Source: Vicia villosa
Lineage: Eukaryota; Streptophyta; Magnoliopsida; Fabales; Fabaceae
DNA length: 64,000 nt
Assembly (NCBI RefSeq): GCF_029867415.1
Contig: NW_026705298.1
Location: forward strand, 1-64,000
Direction of reading: 5' to 3'
Made by a program: the position numbers and the translations under genes. The notes beneath the pieces were generated by a model that worked only from the letters and a program-made list of their open reading frames with translations, did not search any database and was not told the origin of the DNA. Positions 21,223 through 33,369 of this stretch are shown piece by piece. Each line of letters starts with the position of its first letter. Within the stretch, counting starts at the first letter, position 1.

Positions 21223-24200
21223 TATGGTGTCGTTTTGTTTACCTCCCCGTTTCACTTGGGAAGACGGCACGCTAGACCCTTCACGCGAAATTTGGAAGGA
21301 GAATGCGCCCGTGGTGGGATGAATTTTGTTTCAGTTCTTCCTACGATATCACACGAACTTTCTTATTTGTCCTACGAGTAGGAAAGGGGAAAAAAGATCT
21401 CAACTAAACCCTAGGAGTTTGCTAAGTGTGGGGATTCACCTAGACTAAAAATTCTGGAGTCCGGGGGGTCGGTTATACATAGGGAAGAGTTTAAGCACCC
21501 TATATATCTGTAGTACTCTACAGGAACCTTCTCTGTGTCATTTGTGTTTGTGTTTGCTAATGATTATTGGGAAAGTTTTTCCTTTGTGTTAGGAGAAGGA
21601 ATTGAATTGATTAAAAGGAAAACAGACAGACAGACAGACTATTTTTGGTATTTTATTAGCTCGCTGAGATTCCTTGTGAACCTCATGCCTACATATCCCT
21701 AATGGAAGTCAGAGCTTAATGTAGTTCGGGGAACTAATTAATTATTAATGATTTTTGGGTGCCTTGCTTGAAGCTCAAGGTTGAAGCTTGAATTAAATCT
21801 CTGTTTACAGTAAAGAGACATGAAATCATCTTTACAGAGAGGTATCTATACTATTCCACCACAAACATCTTAAGAGTGACAGAAAAGCTAAAAAATGATG
21901 TTTTAAAAAGAGAGGGAGTCTACTTGGTTGGTCATGTATGACGGCCAACATGTTTCGGGATATGACAGCTAACATGCCTCTTGAATGAAAGATTCTCAAC
22001 CAAATTAGGGAAAGTTGTACAAGTCTGGGACGCTGGCCAGAGCATGCCTTTCATGAGTCCTAAATGGGAGAATGTTTGAAATGATTGTTTGTTTTGATTA
22101 TTTTGAAATGATTGTTTGTTTGTGGAGAGATAGTAAAAATACCTACCTATGAAGATGAGCTATGCCTATCTACTGTTTGAAAGATTTGATTTTTTAGCTG
22201 GCTTGAATGAGGCCCAAGCTTGAGGCTTTTTGATTGATTTATTATTGACTCTGGGAGATAACTCCACTGGGGAATATTTACAAGGAATTTTTGTGTTTTG
22301 TACAAAGCCCGGAATTGAGGCTGACTCTATTTGGAGAGTGTTTATTTGATGGATTTTATTTGGGTGTTCTGTACAAAGCCCAGAATTGAGGCTGACTCTA
22401 GCTAGGGAAAACATTATTTTCTGCCTTGTATGAAGCCCAAGGTTGTGGCTGACTGAGTATGAATGACTCAAATGGGGAAAAGATCCTAGATGTTAGGAAT
22501 CTTTGACACATGAAATATGGTTTATCTGCCTTGTACAAAGCCCAAGGTTGTGGCTACTGAATGATGAAGGACTCACTGAGGGAGACTCTATTATCTGCCT
22601 TGTACAATGCCCAAGGTTGAGGCTGACTCTTAACAGGGGAATTTATTTGTTTTGGTGCCTTGTATGAAGCCCAAGGTTGAGGCTAACTGTTTTTTTGTTG
22701 GGTTTTGACTCTACTGGAGAGGTTATTTATTTAAAAGACTGATTTTTGGAAGCTAACCCTTTCCAGGGATTTTGACTCAGCTGGTGAGTTTATCTTTTTT
22801 AAGAATGAGGTTTTTGGAAACTAACCCTTTCCAGGGGTTTTATTCTTTTGGAGAATTTGTCTTATGAAAAGAATGATTTTTGGAAGCTAACCCTTTCCAG
22901 GGAATTTGACTTTTTAAACAGATTTTGGAGGCTAACCCTTTCTAGGGGATTTTGTTAAAAATGAAGGAATTAATGGAGGCTAACCCTTTCCAGGGGATTT
23001 AACTTTTTATTGACAGATTTTGGAGGCTAACCCTTTCCAGGGGATTTTGAATGATGGCAGAAAGATTATCTAATTGAGACTTCTTGTTTAAAGCCCAAGA
23101 TGAAGGCTGACACTTGTTGAGAATAAGCAAATATGGATCCTAGACTCTGCTAAGGAAGATTAATGAAGATAAGGGTGACAGAGACTGTCCATGTCTCTCA
23201 TTCCAAAAGGTGTGCTCAATATGAGATTGAGACAATCTTAGCTTGTTTAAAGTCTGGTTTAAATTGGAAGAAACTCACCAGGGTATGTTAAAAGGTGACT
23301 AAAGACCTGTTCCTATGTTTATAAGAAACCTGATGGGTCCTTGTATACAAGCTCAAGAGGAAGCTGGAAAATGCTTTTAAGAAGCCTGTGGGTCCTTGTA
23401 CAAAGCCCAAGAGGAGGCTAATCGAGGGTCCTTGTTATAGCACAAGAGAAAGCTATGTGGTTTTGAACTTATTTTGGCTCTAAGCAAATGGGTAAGAGGT
23501 TTCACCGAGAATAATTCCTCTTGGGTGGATGTGTCCTAGTTTTTGGATTCTAAGGTTTTTGCCAAGATGTTTCACCGGGAATAATTCATCTTGGGGGTTT
23601 GAACTACAAATCTCTAATTAGGAAAGAGCCTTCACCGGGAAGACATTCTCAATCCTAGGCCATATTTCTATAATATATATATATATAGTTTAACTGTCCT
23701 AGGGTTTACACTCAAACGTAGTTCTAAACAATATATGCACAGTTTATATTTGACAGTAATTTAAACAAAGACTGTAAATTGAACGCTTGTAAAGCCTAAC
23801 CTGGATGGAGTGGAGGCCTTTGAAGAAGTATATACAGTGCCTCACCATTAATTGATGGATAACAGTTGAATATATATATTATAAACAGTTAATGGTTTTT
23901 GAAAACAGAAGAAGTGAAGATGGACATAAGTCACATAGGTATCTGAAGAGTTTCACCGGGAATAATGCCCTTCAAATACCAGAAGAATGTTTTGAAAACA
24001 GAAAGAAGTTTTTGAAAATACAGTTTTGAAAATTGACAAAAGTCAACTTAATTAAAGTACAGACAAAATCTATACCTAATTAAGACCTAGATAATTAGGA
24101 TTTTTAATACTAAAACACTTATGAAATATTAGGTTTTGAAATCTTAATAAAACATATATTAAAATATATTTTAAAACACTTTAAAATAATACTATTTTTA

Positions 24201-24382
24201 ACCTAATAAAAATATTTAAAATAAATAATATTTTTGTGATTTATTTGATTATTTATAAAATATATATATTAATCAATAAGTGTATGAAAAAATGAAGTAA
24301 AAATGAGTTAATTTGATAAGTTAATTAATTATATGAAGCTTGTATAAAAAAATGAATGAAAATGGGTGATAAAAAAATGGTT

Positions 24383-24458
24383 TGGCCCTAGTGAGGTTCG
24401 AACCCACGCCCCTTTGATCACACCACAAAACAATAACCAACTGAGCTGCGCGCGCAGC
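24383..24458 (-). other. tRNA-like sequence in LTR3
   Basis: Element strand: AGCTCAGTTGG (A box, 24437-24447) and GGGTTCGAACCT (B box, 24394-24405). The T arm GTGGG/CTCAC pairs with one G-U. The 3' half resembles plant tRNA-Lys, but the acceptor arms do not pair well. Confidence 0.62.
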
Positions 24459-25393
24459 TTGTTATTCATATGCATTCAAATCATTATATTTTAAATTAAG
24501 CCAGGAAATTCAAATTTTGCGCGCGCCATGTTCATCTTCTTCCTCGAGCTTCAGATTTTTCAAAATTCTAACTCTCTGGTTTCTCAACCAAATGGTGTGA
24601 TGTAAACATCAATCTTGCTCCAAATTTCCTCACGAGTTCAAATATGTAACTAACATTTATTTATATTAGCTATAACTATCTAATTTCTCAGAGAACTCTA
24701 AGAACACATGAACCTTAAATTTGAAATTAAATGACAAAAAAGATGAATAAATGAATGATGATAGAGGGTTTTCAATCCTCTGATGATGCTAAGCAAGATA
24801 AATCAAGTTTTATCACAAATAGTACTTAAATTAAAGAGGTTGAGTTCACAAACTTACCTCTGAAACTGAAGGTCGTGTGTGTGATGGAGGACTTCTGGGC
24901 TTGTGTGAATGATCCTAAAAGCTTCCTTGGGACTCAGTGATGCTAACTGGATGTTTATTGTGGCCTGAACCCTTCTGAATTGCTCTACTCGACTCCCTCG
25001 ATTTGAGCTTCAAGTGAACATGGAGGATGACGAATCTGCAGTTACAGATGAGCTGCGACCATCTGGATAGCTCCACTACCTCCTATGGAACGTGTCTAGA
25101 TGATTAGCTTTGCTTGGAACCTCCTGAATTGCTCTGTGGACCTCCAACTGCAACAGCTCCAAAGTGAAAGCAACAATGGTGTTCCTCCACTTACAGAAGT
25201 GATCCAGGTGCTTGGATCACCTCAAATGAACCCTCTTGAGATGTTAGAATGCTTACTTTCCAAAGAGAAGCTCTGGTTTGAAGAAAACGATTCTTCTTGC
25301 CAAAGAACTTTGAAAAACCATAAGCATGAGGAGAGAAAGAGAAAGCAAGGAATATGGTTGCTTTGGTGTGTTTTCTAAATGAGAAAGAGCCTC

Positions 25394-25401
25394 TATTTAT
25401 A
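25394..25401 (-). promoter_or_regulatory. TATA box of LTR3
   Basis: TATAAATA in GCCTATAAATAGAGG on the element strand. As this is a 3' LTR, it would drive transcription outward into LTR X. Confidence 0.65.
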
Positions 25402-26880
25402 GGCAAATGGTTCAGTACTGATTGAGAGAGTGAGCTTGCTTAGTGAAGTGAGTTTGGTTTCTTAGCCAGCTCCCCATCCATTGATCCTATCTGATCTTAG
25501 GGAACATTTCTAGTGCAGAGTGAGCTCTAATTGGTTGGTGAGAAGATTCCTTGGGTGATTCATCAATTTGCCATAAATTCCCAAATGTAATCATTACATA
25601 ATCACGTGTTCTTGTTTTTAGGAATCTTCTCTAATCCTCATGCAATGATGAAATTGGATGTATGGCATGTCTTCAGATGTGTTATGGGTCGTGTAGCATC
25701 CATAAGTGAGGTCGTGTGCACAAAATTGCAAAGTTCAAAATGATGCATGACCTATAATTTTACTTCATGAGGCCAACTTTGAACAAGCATAACTCCTAGC
25801 TCAAAATGAATTTGGAGAAGGTTGAGCATAATTTGGAAAGCCCTAAAAATCTACTTCAAATCATTAGTTTGGAGTTTCTTCAGAATCATTTGGGAAATTT
25901 GTGAAAAATGAGCCCAAAGTTGGATGAAAACTAGGTTAAAAACACTTAGAAAAATTTCTAAGTTTTTATAACCTAAAGCTTGAAAATTCCAAATTTCTTA
26001 AATGATTGATTTCTTGAAAAAAGTTGCATTGTAAGATGTTGTTTTATTTTGCAAGATCTACAACTTTCATGTTGGAAGTTTTTTGAGTTGTGTAGGTGAA
26101 ATTTTGAGTTCCCATAATGCCCTCAAAAACCCTAATTCCCGACTTTTTGCTCCTTGATGATTCTTCATGAATTTCTTTGGTCAAATGACTTTAATATCCA
26201 TATATTGATGATATTGATCTTTGAAAGTCATGGTTTGACCAAAAATTTTAAAAGTCAAAGGTGATCCCATACAGTTGACTTTTTCCAGATAAAGTGAGAT
26301 TTTGGACTTTTGTGTGGAATCAAGATCTTTTCCTCAAATGAATGATGTAAATGGGTTATATTGAGGTAGTAGAGGTTCTTTAATCATGTCTTGAGTTTTG
26401 GATCCATGCCCTGATTAAAAGTCAACTATCCAGATGAATTAGGTCAAAAACCCTAATTGTCGACCAGATGAAATTGATGACTGTGGATCTTGAATTGGAG
26501 TGTAATGTCCAATGGATCTTGTTATATGGATCATTTGAAGATGATTGAAGCCTTTAACAGATGTCCTGGAGCTTATTGAGATTCCCCAAAGGTGATCCCT
26601 GATTTCAGTCCCTGATGGGCTCAAAACCCTAGATTGGTAGTCTGAGTAACCTTGAGCTCAGATGATTGGATGTCTAATCAATCATGAAGCTTTTTGCATC
26701 CTATGATTGTGTTGTAGATCAATCCCTTCATTGATTGATCCTTTGCCTGAGTCTTTCTTGTTTTTGAACATCCTCGATTAAATGCCAGATGAGGAAGTGA
26801 CTGCCCTAGGCATTTGTTTTGACCTGATGAAAAGCCTGAATACATGTAATCTCAGGGGGGGTCAAAATTAGGGTATGACA

Positions 26881-26893
26881 GATGCCCTATTTA
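26881..26893 (-). other. Polypurine tract of E2
   Basis: Element strand AAATAGGGCATC directly before the TGTCATACCC end of LTR3. E3 has AAATAGGGGCATC at 45872-45884, so E2 lost one G. This tract primes plus-strand DNA synthesis. Confidence 0.7.
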
Positions 26894-27149
26894 AGTTTCT
26901 TTTATCCGGAGGGAGAGAGATTGATATCTCAATCTCTCCTGCGTGAAAGAGACTTAAATATCAAGAATGCCCGTATTTTGGGCGCTCCTGAGATGTTGTA
27001 AATAAAATCTTTGCATGAATTGATCCCATTGTCGCACTTGGCCGGGATGAGGAGACAGACTCCTGTAGAAATGCGTTATGTGAATTCTGGTGAATGGATG
27101 GCAATGTAGAATGCGTAATCCATCTTCTTTAACTAAGTGTTGATACATA
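26894..27149 (-). other. E2 region between PPT and satellite
   Basis: Non-coding. Contains a long inverted repeat: GGAGGGAGAGAGATTGATAT (26917-26936) against ATCTCAATCTCTCCTGC (about 26933-26944), then the CCTGAGATGTTG segment shared with F2. The E3 counterpart is 45885-46151. Confidence 0.6.
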
Positions 27150-28060
27150 GAAAAAGGTGAACAACCTCCCCTCGAACCGGATATCTTATCAACGGAACTG
27201 GTCTAAGCTGTAATAACCTCCTCTCGAACCGGATATCTTATCAACGGAACTGGTCTCAGTTATAATAAGGATAAACAACCTCCCCTCGAACCGGATATCT
27301 TATCAACGGAACTGGTCTAAGCTGTAATAACCTCCCCTCGAACCGGATATCTTATCAACGGAACTGGTCTCAGTTATAATAACGATAAACAACCTCCCCT
27401 CGAACCGGATATCTTATCAACGGAACTGGTCTAAGCTGTAATAACCTCCCCTCGAACCGGATATCTTATCAACGGAACTGGTCTCAGTTATAATAATGAT
27501 AAACAACCTCCCCTTGAACCGGATATCTTATCAACGGAACTGGTCTAAGCTGTAATAACCTCCCCTCGAACCGGATATCTTATCAACGGAACTGGTCTCA
27601 GTTATAATAAGGATAAACAACCTCCCCTCGAACCGGATATCTTATCAACGGAACTGGTCTAAGCTGTAATAACTTCCCCTCGAACCGGATATCTTATCAA
27701 CGGAACTGGTCTCAGTTATAATAATGATAAACAACCTCCCCTCGAACCGGATATCTTATCAACGGAACTGGTCTAAGCTGTAATAACCTCCCCTCGAACC
27801 GGATATCTTATCAACGGAACTGGTCTCAGTTATAATAATGATAAACAACCTCCCCTCGAACCGGATATCTTATCAACGGAACTGGTCTAAGCTGTAATAA
27901 CCTCCCCTCGAACCGGATATCTTATCAACGGAACTGGTCTCAGTTATAATAATGATAAACAACCTCCCCTCGAACCGGATATCTTATCAACGGAACTGGT
28001 CTAAGCTGTAATAACCTCCCCTCGAACCGGATATCTTATCAACGAAACTGGTCTCAGTTA
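27150..28060. repeat. E2 minisatellite: 16 monomers, 114-bp dimer
   Basis: Alternating monomers of about 52 and 62 bp share a 40-bp core (CCTCCCCTCGAACCGG ... AACTGGTCT) and differ in the tail (AAGCTGTAATAA or CAGTTATAATAATGATAAAC). Eight dimers are present. Each core can form CCG-GATA-tct-TATC-(aa)-CGG. E3 has the same array with 12 monomers. Tandem repeats here are a known habit of Tat/Ogre 3' regions and a source of plant satellites. Confidence 0.92.
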
Positions 28061-29579
28061 TGATTTGGACAATATCTCAGATAAAGAGAAAATTTCCAAA
28101 GGTTTGTTCCCTCATCAAACTTCTCATCAACACCTGGAGATGAGATACCATTTGATAGCAATTAAGGAATTTCGTCATCTTTCCTTCCAACTTGACGTTT
28201 TTGAAGGAATGTCATATGGTCTTGCATCCTTTTAAGGGGCTAATGACTTTGCTTGAAAGCGGACGAATTGTTTTCGGGACGAAAACTACCATTCATCGAC
28301 TCATGCTGAGGAATATGAACTATCTTATTGATGAAGATTGTCATTCATTGACCCCGCTGGGGATTTGCTGATCTGCTGGGGAGATTCCCAATTATCCTCT
28401 TCAGCGAACAGTGCCATTTATGGACACCGCTGGGGAAATACCAGACTGATTTGAAGAAGACTGTCGAGCGTTGCTCTGCAGGAGAATCCTAGTTGGGGAA
28501 TTTCAAAAGTGAACAAACCATCTCTTTGATGGAGACTACCATTTGCTGACTTGTTTGGGGAATGCGGGTATATGAACCTTCTTTATGAAGAAGAAGACCC
28601 TTCCATGTCTTTGCAGGGGAAACTTGTGTATATGCCCAAGTGATTTGGGCATTAACATAATCAAAACCTAACTAGACTATGCTAATTATGCAAATATGAT
28701 GCAAGACAGAATGCATGAATATTATGATGATTATAAAATGCAAAGTAAATGTGAATAGAATTGCCGCGGATGTGAAATCCTATGATACGACTTGAATCTT
28801 GTGATGATCAGAAGATGTCTTCTTCTTGTAGTTCAAACTCTATTGGGAATGATTAGTCCATCAGTTGCCCATTGTTCGTAATGATATGAATTGAAGTGAA
28901 GACCCGTCATCGGGAGATGTTCGCAAAGCGACCTCATGGGGAAATCTAGGTTCCCAGAGTCTCAACCGTTCTCGGAGCAACTGTTTGCATTCTTCCTATT
29001 GTTTGTAAACCTTAGAAAGAAAATTTCACCTTTATTTTTGTAAGTAAATTCATTTTTTATTTTATGAAAACATTTCGTTTCAAGAAAATGACTGTTTAAA
29101 TTAAAACGCATTTTAAGAAACTGAAAAAGACTCGATTGCAAAGAAAGGCACAAGGCCCAAATTATTATTTATGAAATGGTAATCAGTCAAATGCTTGATT
29201 CCATGGAGTATTTACAAAGTTGGAAATTGGTAATTTTCGGGAAAAGGGCTACGATGAAACGTGACGACCGTTATCTTTACCTTCCACTCCAAGTTGCGCT
29301 GTATTCGTGCTTTATAGAAGATGACCTACTGATGATGAAAACTTCGCTATGGATCTTTGAATGATCAAGTTGTCCTGAACACAGTTACTTGCCATTTATC
29401 CCTAACTTTTGCGTAAACTACCCCTTTCAGGTTTTAAGTTTACCGGGATTGATTTTTTTTTTTATGTCTCTAACTTTTGCCTGAATCGCCCTTTCGGGTT
29501 TTCGATTCACCGAGACGCTCTTTTTTGCCTAAGCCGTTCTTTGCGAGTTTTCAACTTAGCGAGCTGTTCTTTTAGTTAT
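28061..29579 (-). other. E2 3' untranslated region next to pol
   Basis: Non-coding. 28260-28560 holds a few degenerate units related to the F2 satellite (TACCATTCATCGACTC and similar). 29413-29559 holds three stem-loops with different stems around a similar loop, just after the pol stop codon. The ORFs 28962-29153 and 29176-29364 are short and without domains. Confidence 0.7.
29413..29559 (-). repeat. Three stem-loops after the E2 pol stop
   Basis: GTAAAC/GTTTAC (29413-29418, 29438-29443), GAATCG/CGATTC (29483-29488, 29503-29508) and CTAAG/CTTAG (29529-29533, 29555-29559). Each follows TTTTGC or similar, and each loop has a CCCTTTCGGGTTTT-like core. The counterpart in E3 is at about 48182-48327, and in F2 at about 17812-17975. 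Confidence 0.8.
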
Positions 29580-32500
29580 TTAGGCGAAGTATTTCTTGAC
29601 TGTGTCGACGTTCACAGGACGGGTGAATTCTTCTCCATCCATAGTCGTGAGTATTAAGGCTCCTCCTGAGAAAACACTCTTGACCACGTAGGGGCCGTCA
29701 TAATTGGGAGTCCATTTCCCTCTCGAATCTGTGAGAAAAGATTGAATCTTTTTGAGTACGAGGTCGCCTTCTTTGATTGCGCGAGGTCGAACCTTTTTGT
29801 CGAAAGCTTTCTTCATTCTTTGTTGATATAGCTGTCCGTGGCATAAAGCTGTCATGTGCTTTTCTTCGATTAAGTTCAATTCATCGAATTTGCTTTGACA
29901 CCACTCGGCTTCTGTTAATTTTGCCTCTATCAAGACTCTCATTGATGGGATCTCTACCTCTATGGGTAGGACGGCTTCCATGCCATATACAAGGGAGAAA
30001 GGAGTTGCTCCAGTCGAAGTACGTACAGATGTACGGTAACCATGAAGAGCATACGGGAGCATTTCATGCCAATCTTTGTAAGTGATGACCATCTTCTGAA
30101 TGATTTTCTTGATGTTTTTGTTAGCTGCTTCTACAGCTCCATTCATCTTTGGTCTGTAAGGAGACGAGTTGTGATGTTCAATCTTGAATTCTTCACAAAG
30201 CTCCTTCATCATTTTGTTATTCAAATTTGACCCATTGTCAGTGATTATCTTGCTAGGAGTGCCGTAGCGACAGATGATGTGATTCTTGATAAACCTGACG
30301 ACGACTTGTCTTGTAACGTTTGCATATGAAGCTGCTTCGACCCATTTGGTGAAATAGTCTATGGCTACCAAGATGAAGCGATGTCCGTTGGACGCTTTTG
30401 GCTCGATCATCCCGATCATATCGATTCCCCTCATGGAGAAAGGCCAAGGGGAAGAGAGTATGTTGAGAAGAGATGGCGGCACATGAATTCTATCGGCGTA
30501 GATCTGACATTTGTGACACGTCTTTGCATACTGGTAGCAATCTGACTCCATCGTCAACCAATAATATCCTGCTCTCAGTATTTTTCTTGTCATGGTATGT
30601 CCATTGGCGTGAGTACCAAAGGAACCTTCATGTATTTCTCTCATGAGTATTTCTGCTTCTTTCTTGTCAACGCATCTGAGCAGAACCATGTCGAAATTTC
30701 TCTTGTATAGAACATCTTCATTCAAAAAGAATCTACAAGCTAACTTTCTCAAAGTCTTTCTATCTTTCTTTGACGTCCCGAGAGGGTACTCTTGTCTTTG
30801 AAGAAAGTTCTTGATGTCGTGATACCACGGTTTGTTGTCGATAATTGCTTCTACTGTGAAAACATGAGCAGGCCTATCCAGGCGCATGACATCAATCCGA
30901 GGAATGTCATTCCAATGATTTATCCTAATCATGGAAGAGAGTGTGGCTAATGCATCAGTCAAATTGTTTTCTTCACGAGGAATGTGATGAAAATCTACCC
31001 AGTCGAAGAATGGTAATAATCTTCTCGCGTAGTCTTTGTAAGGAATTAGCCCAGGTTGGCGTGTTTCCCATTCTCCTTTGATTTGATTGATGACCAAAGC
31101 AGAATCTCCGTATACATCCAAGTGTTTGATTCTTAGATCCACGGCTTCTTCGAGACCCATGATGCAAGCTTCATATTCGGCCTCGTTGTTTGTGCATTTG
31201 AAAGTTAATCTGGCGGTAAATGGAATATGGGTACCTCGAGGGGTAACAATGATTGCCCCAATTCCTCGTCCATAAGCGTTGACAGCTCTGTCAAAGATTA
31301 AGCCCCACTGGGATCCTATCTCAGGTCCTTCGTCTGGTAGTGGCTCGTCGCAATCTTTCATCTTGAGGTACATGACGTCCTCGTCCGGAAAGTCAAAACT
31401 GGTTGATTCATGACCATTGAGTGGGTGGTGAGCCAGGTGCTCAGCTAGGATACTTCCTTTCACGGCTTTCTGTGCGTGATACTCAATGTCATATTCTGAC
31501 AACAACATCTTCCAACGGGCAATTCTCCTAGTTAAAGCAGGCTTCTCAAAGATGTACTTGATTGGATCCATATGAGAGATCAAACAAGTAGTATGTCGAA
31601 TCATGTACTGGCGGAGACGCTTGGCAGCCCAGGCCAAAGCACAACACGTCTTCTCGAGCATGGAGTAGCGGGATTCACAATCAGTGAATTTCTTGCTCAG
31701 GTAATAAATGGCATGCTCTTTTCTTTTCGTCTCGTCTTGCTGTCCAAGGACGCAACCCATAGAATCTTCTAAGACGGTTAAGTACATTATCAAAGGTCTT
31801 CCTTCCACCGGAGGAGACAGGATGGGTGGTTCGAGCAGATATTCCTTAATGATGTCGAACGCTTTCTGACAATCGTCTGTCCAGACGCAACTTTGATTTT
31901 TCCGTAGAAGTTTGAAAATTGGAGCACAAGTTGCAGTCATGAGATATATGAATCTCGAGATGTAATTCAGACGTCCAAGAAATCCTCTAACTTGTTTCTC
32001 GGTTCTGGGCGAAGGCATTTCCTGAATTGCCTTGACTTTGTCTGGATCCACTTCAATTCCTCGTTTGCTGACAATGAAACCAAGGAGTTTTCCTGAGTAG
32101 ACACCAAAGGTACACTTGTTGGGATTCAGGCGAAGCTGAAACTTCCGTAAACGTTGAAATAACTTTGTCAGGTTCTGTATGTGATCTTCCTCATTTTCTG
32201 ATTTAGCAATCATGTCATCCACATAGACTTCCACTTCCTTATGCATGATGTCGTGGAAAAGTGTAGTCATGGCTCTTTGATAAGTTGCCCCTGCGTTCTT
32301 TAGTCCAAAAGGCATAACGCGGTAGCAGAACGTGCCCCAGGGGGTGATGAAAGCTGTTTTCTCCATGTCTTCAGGTGCCATTTTGATTTGGTTGTATCCT
32401 GAAAATCCGTCCATGAATGAGAAAACTTTGGATTTTGCTGTACTGTCTACCAACATATGAATATGCGGTAAAGGAAAATCGTCCTTAGGGCTAGCTTTGT

Positions 32501-33042
32501 TCAAATCTCTGTAGTCGACGCACATGCGGACTTTTCCGTCTTTCTTAGGAACGAGAACAATGTTAGCTAACCACTGAGGGTATTCTGAAGTGACGAGGAA
32601 ACCTGCGTTGATTTGCTTTTGAACTTCCTCTTTGATTTTCATAGCCATCTCCGGATGAGTTCTTCTCAATTTTTGCTTGACCGGCGGGCACTCTGCTTTT
32701 AATGGTAACTGGTGCTCCACTATACTGGTATCCAACCCTAGCATATCTTGATAAGACCAAGCGAAGACATCTGAGAATTCTCTGAGTAGCTGTATCAAAC
32801 TCTCTCTGATCTCTGAACTGAGCGAAGCTCCAATCTTAACCTCTTTTCTGTTTCCATCGGAACCAAGGTTAATGATCTCTAGAGGCTCATTGTATGGCTG
32901 AATGGCCTCTTCCTTTTGTTGAAGTAATCATGAAATTTCTTTTGACATTTCTTCGTCTTCTTCCTCTGCCTCGAATACAGGAAACTCAAAGCTTGGAGAA
33001 GTCATACGGTCGTACGTTTCAACGGGGTGATTTATGATTAAT
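29580..33042 (-). pseudogene. E2 pol: RT, RNase H, archaeal-type RNase H, integrase
   Basis: Reverse transcribes and integrates the element. Counting from the Met at 32798, RT has VPKKDGKVRM (83-92), FSFMDGFSGY (126-135) and YVDD (192-195). A gypsy-type RNase H spans about 335-460. A second, archaeal-type RNase H at about 498-640 is typical of the Tat lineage; it has D503, the NNEAEY motif, D565 and D615. The integrase zinc finger uses H723, H730, C761 and C764; the catalytic core has D793, D854 and E890; a GPY-like motif follows near 1035. The exon seems to continue upstream to about 33042, but a TGA at 32928-32930 interrupts it (CGA to TGA). E2 also has Arg instead of Gly after D503. RT through integrase is otherwise open for 1072 codons. 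Confidence 0.92.
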
Positions 33043-33369
33043 CTGCATATGTGTGATAATTTTTATTTAGACAACGAGGGAAGACTCGGTGTATGCAGTT
33101 AAATGGAATATTTTGATGTTTTTTAGGGCGTTATTTAGGATTACCAATTTCCGAAAAAAGAAAAGGGAAAACTAACGAGGGAACAAAATGACATTTTTAT
33201 TTATCGACAGTCATTTCTTGAAACAAAGACCCTATAAAACATAACTCTATTGCTTTGGGCGAAGCAAAGAGGGACATTTTCCTAAGAAATAGTAAAATGC
33301 AAAGCCCTATGAAACATCTCTTCACCCTGGGCTATGGTGAGAGGACAAAATAACGGTGAAAGTTCCTAC
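33043..33369 (-). other. Candidate intron between protease and RT (E2)
   Basis: Ogre transcripts are known to splice an intron between protease and RT. Here the protease frame ends CCTAA|GTAGGA (GT at 33369-33368), overlapping its TAG stop. An acceptor TATGCAG|ATTA ends at 33043. The join is in phase: AA plus A gives a Lys codon and the pol frame then opens. Length is 327 bp, AT-rich. Sites were inferred by eye. Confidence 0.6.

Larger units (their letters stand above)
21223..26880 (-). repeat. LTR3: 3' LTR of E2 (5658 bp)
   Basis: Nearly identical by eye to LTR2 across its length, with small indels. It carries the conserved hairpin (21689-21724), AATAAA (21652-21657), class I-III stem-loops (about 21750-23985), the tRNA-like segment (24383-24458), the TATA box (25394-25401) and the U3 with W-box-like motifs. 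One class III copy has a changed core (TTCACCGAGAA near 23500). The plus-strand ORF at 25100-25378 is antisense across the promoter and is disrupted in LTR2. Confidence 0.93.

Noticed and set aside
27150..28060. Regular array that might suggest a CRISPR
   Set aside because: Repeats are directly adjacent dimers with near-identical tails and no unique spacers, in a plant retrotransposon.
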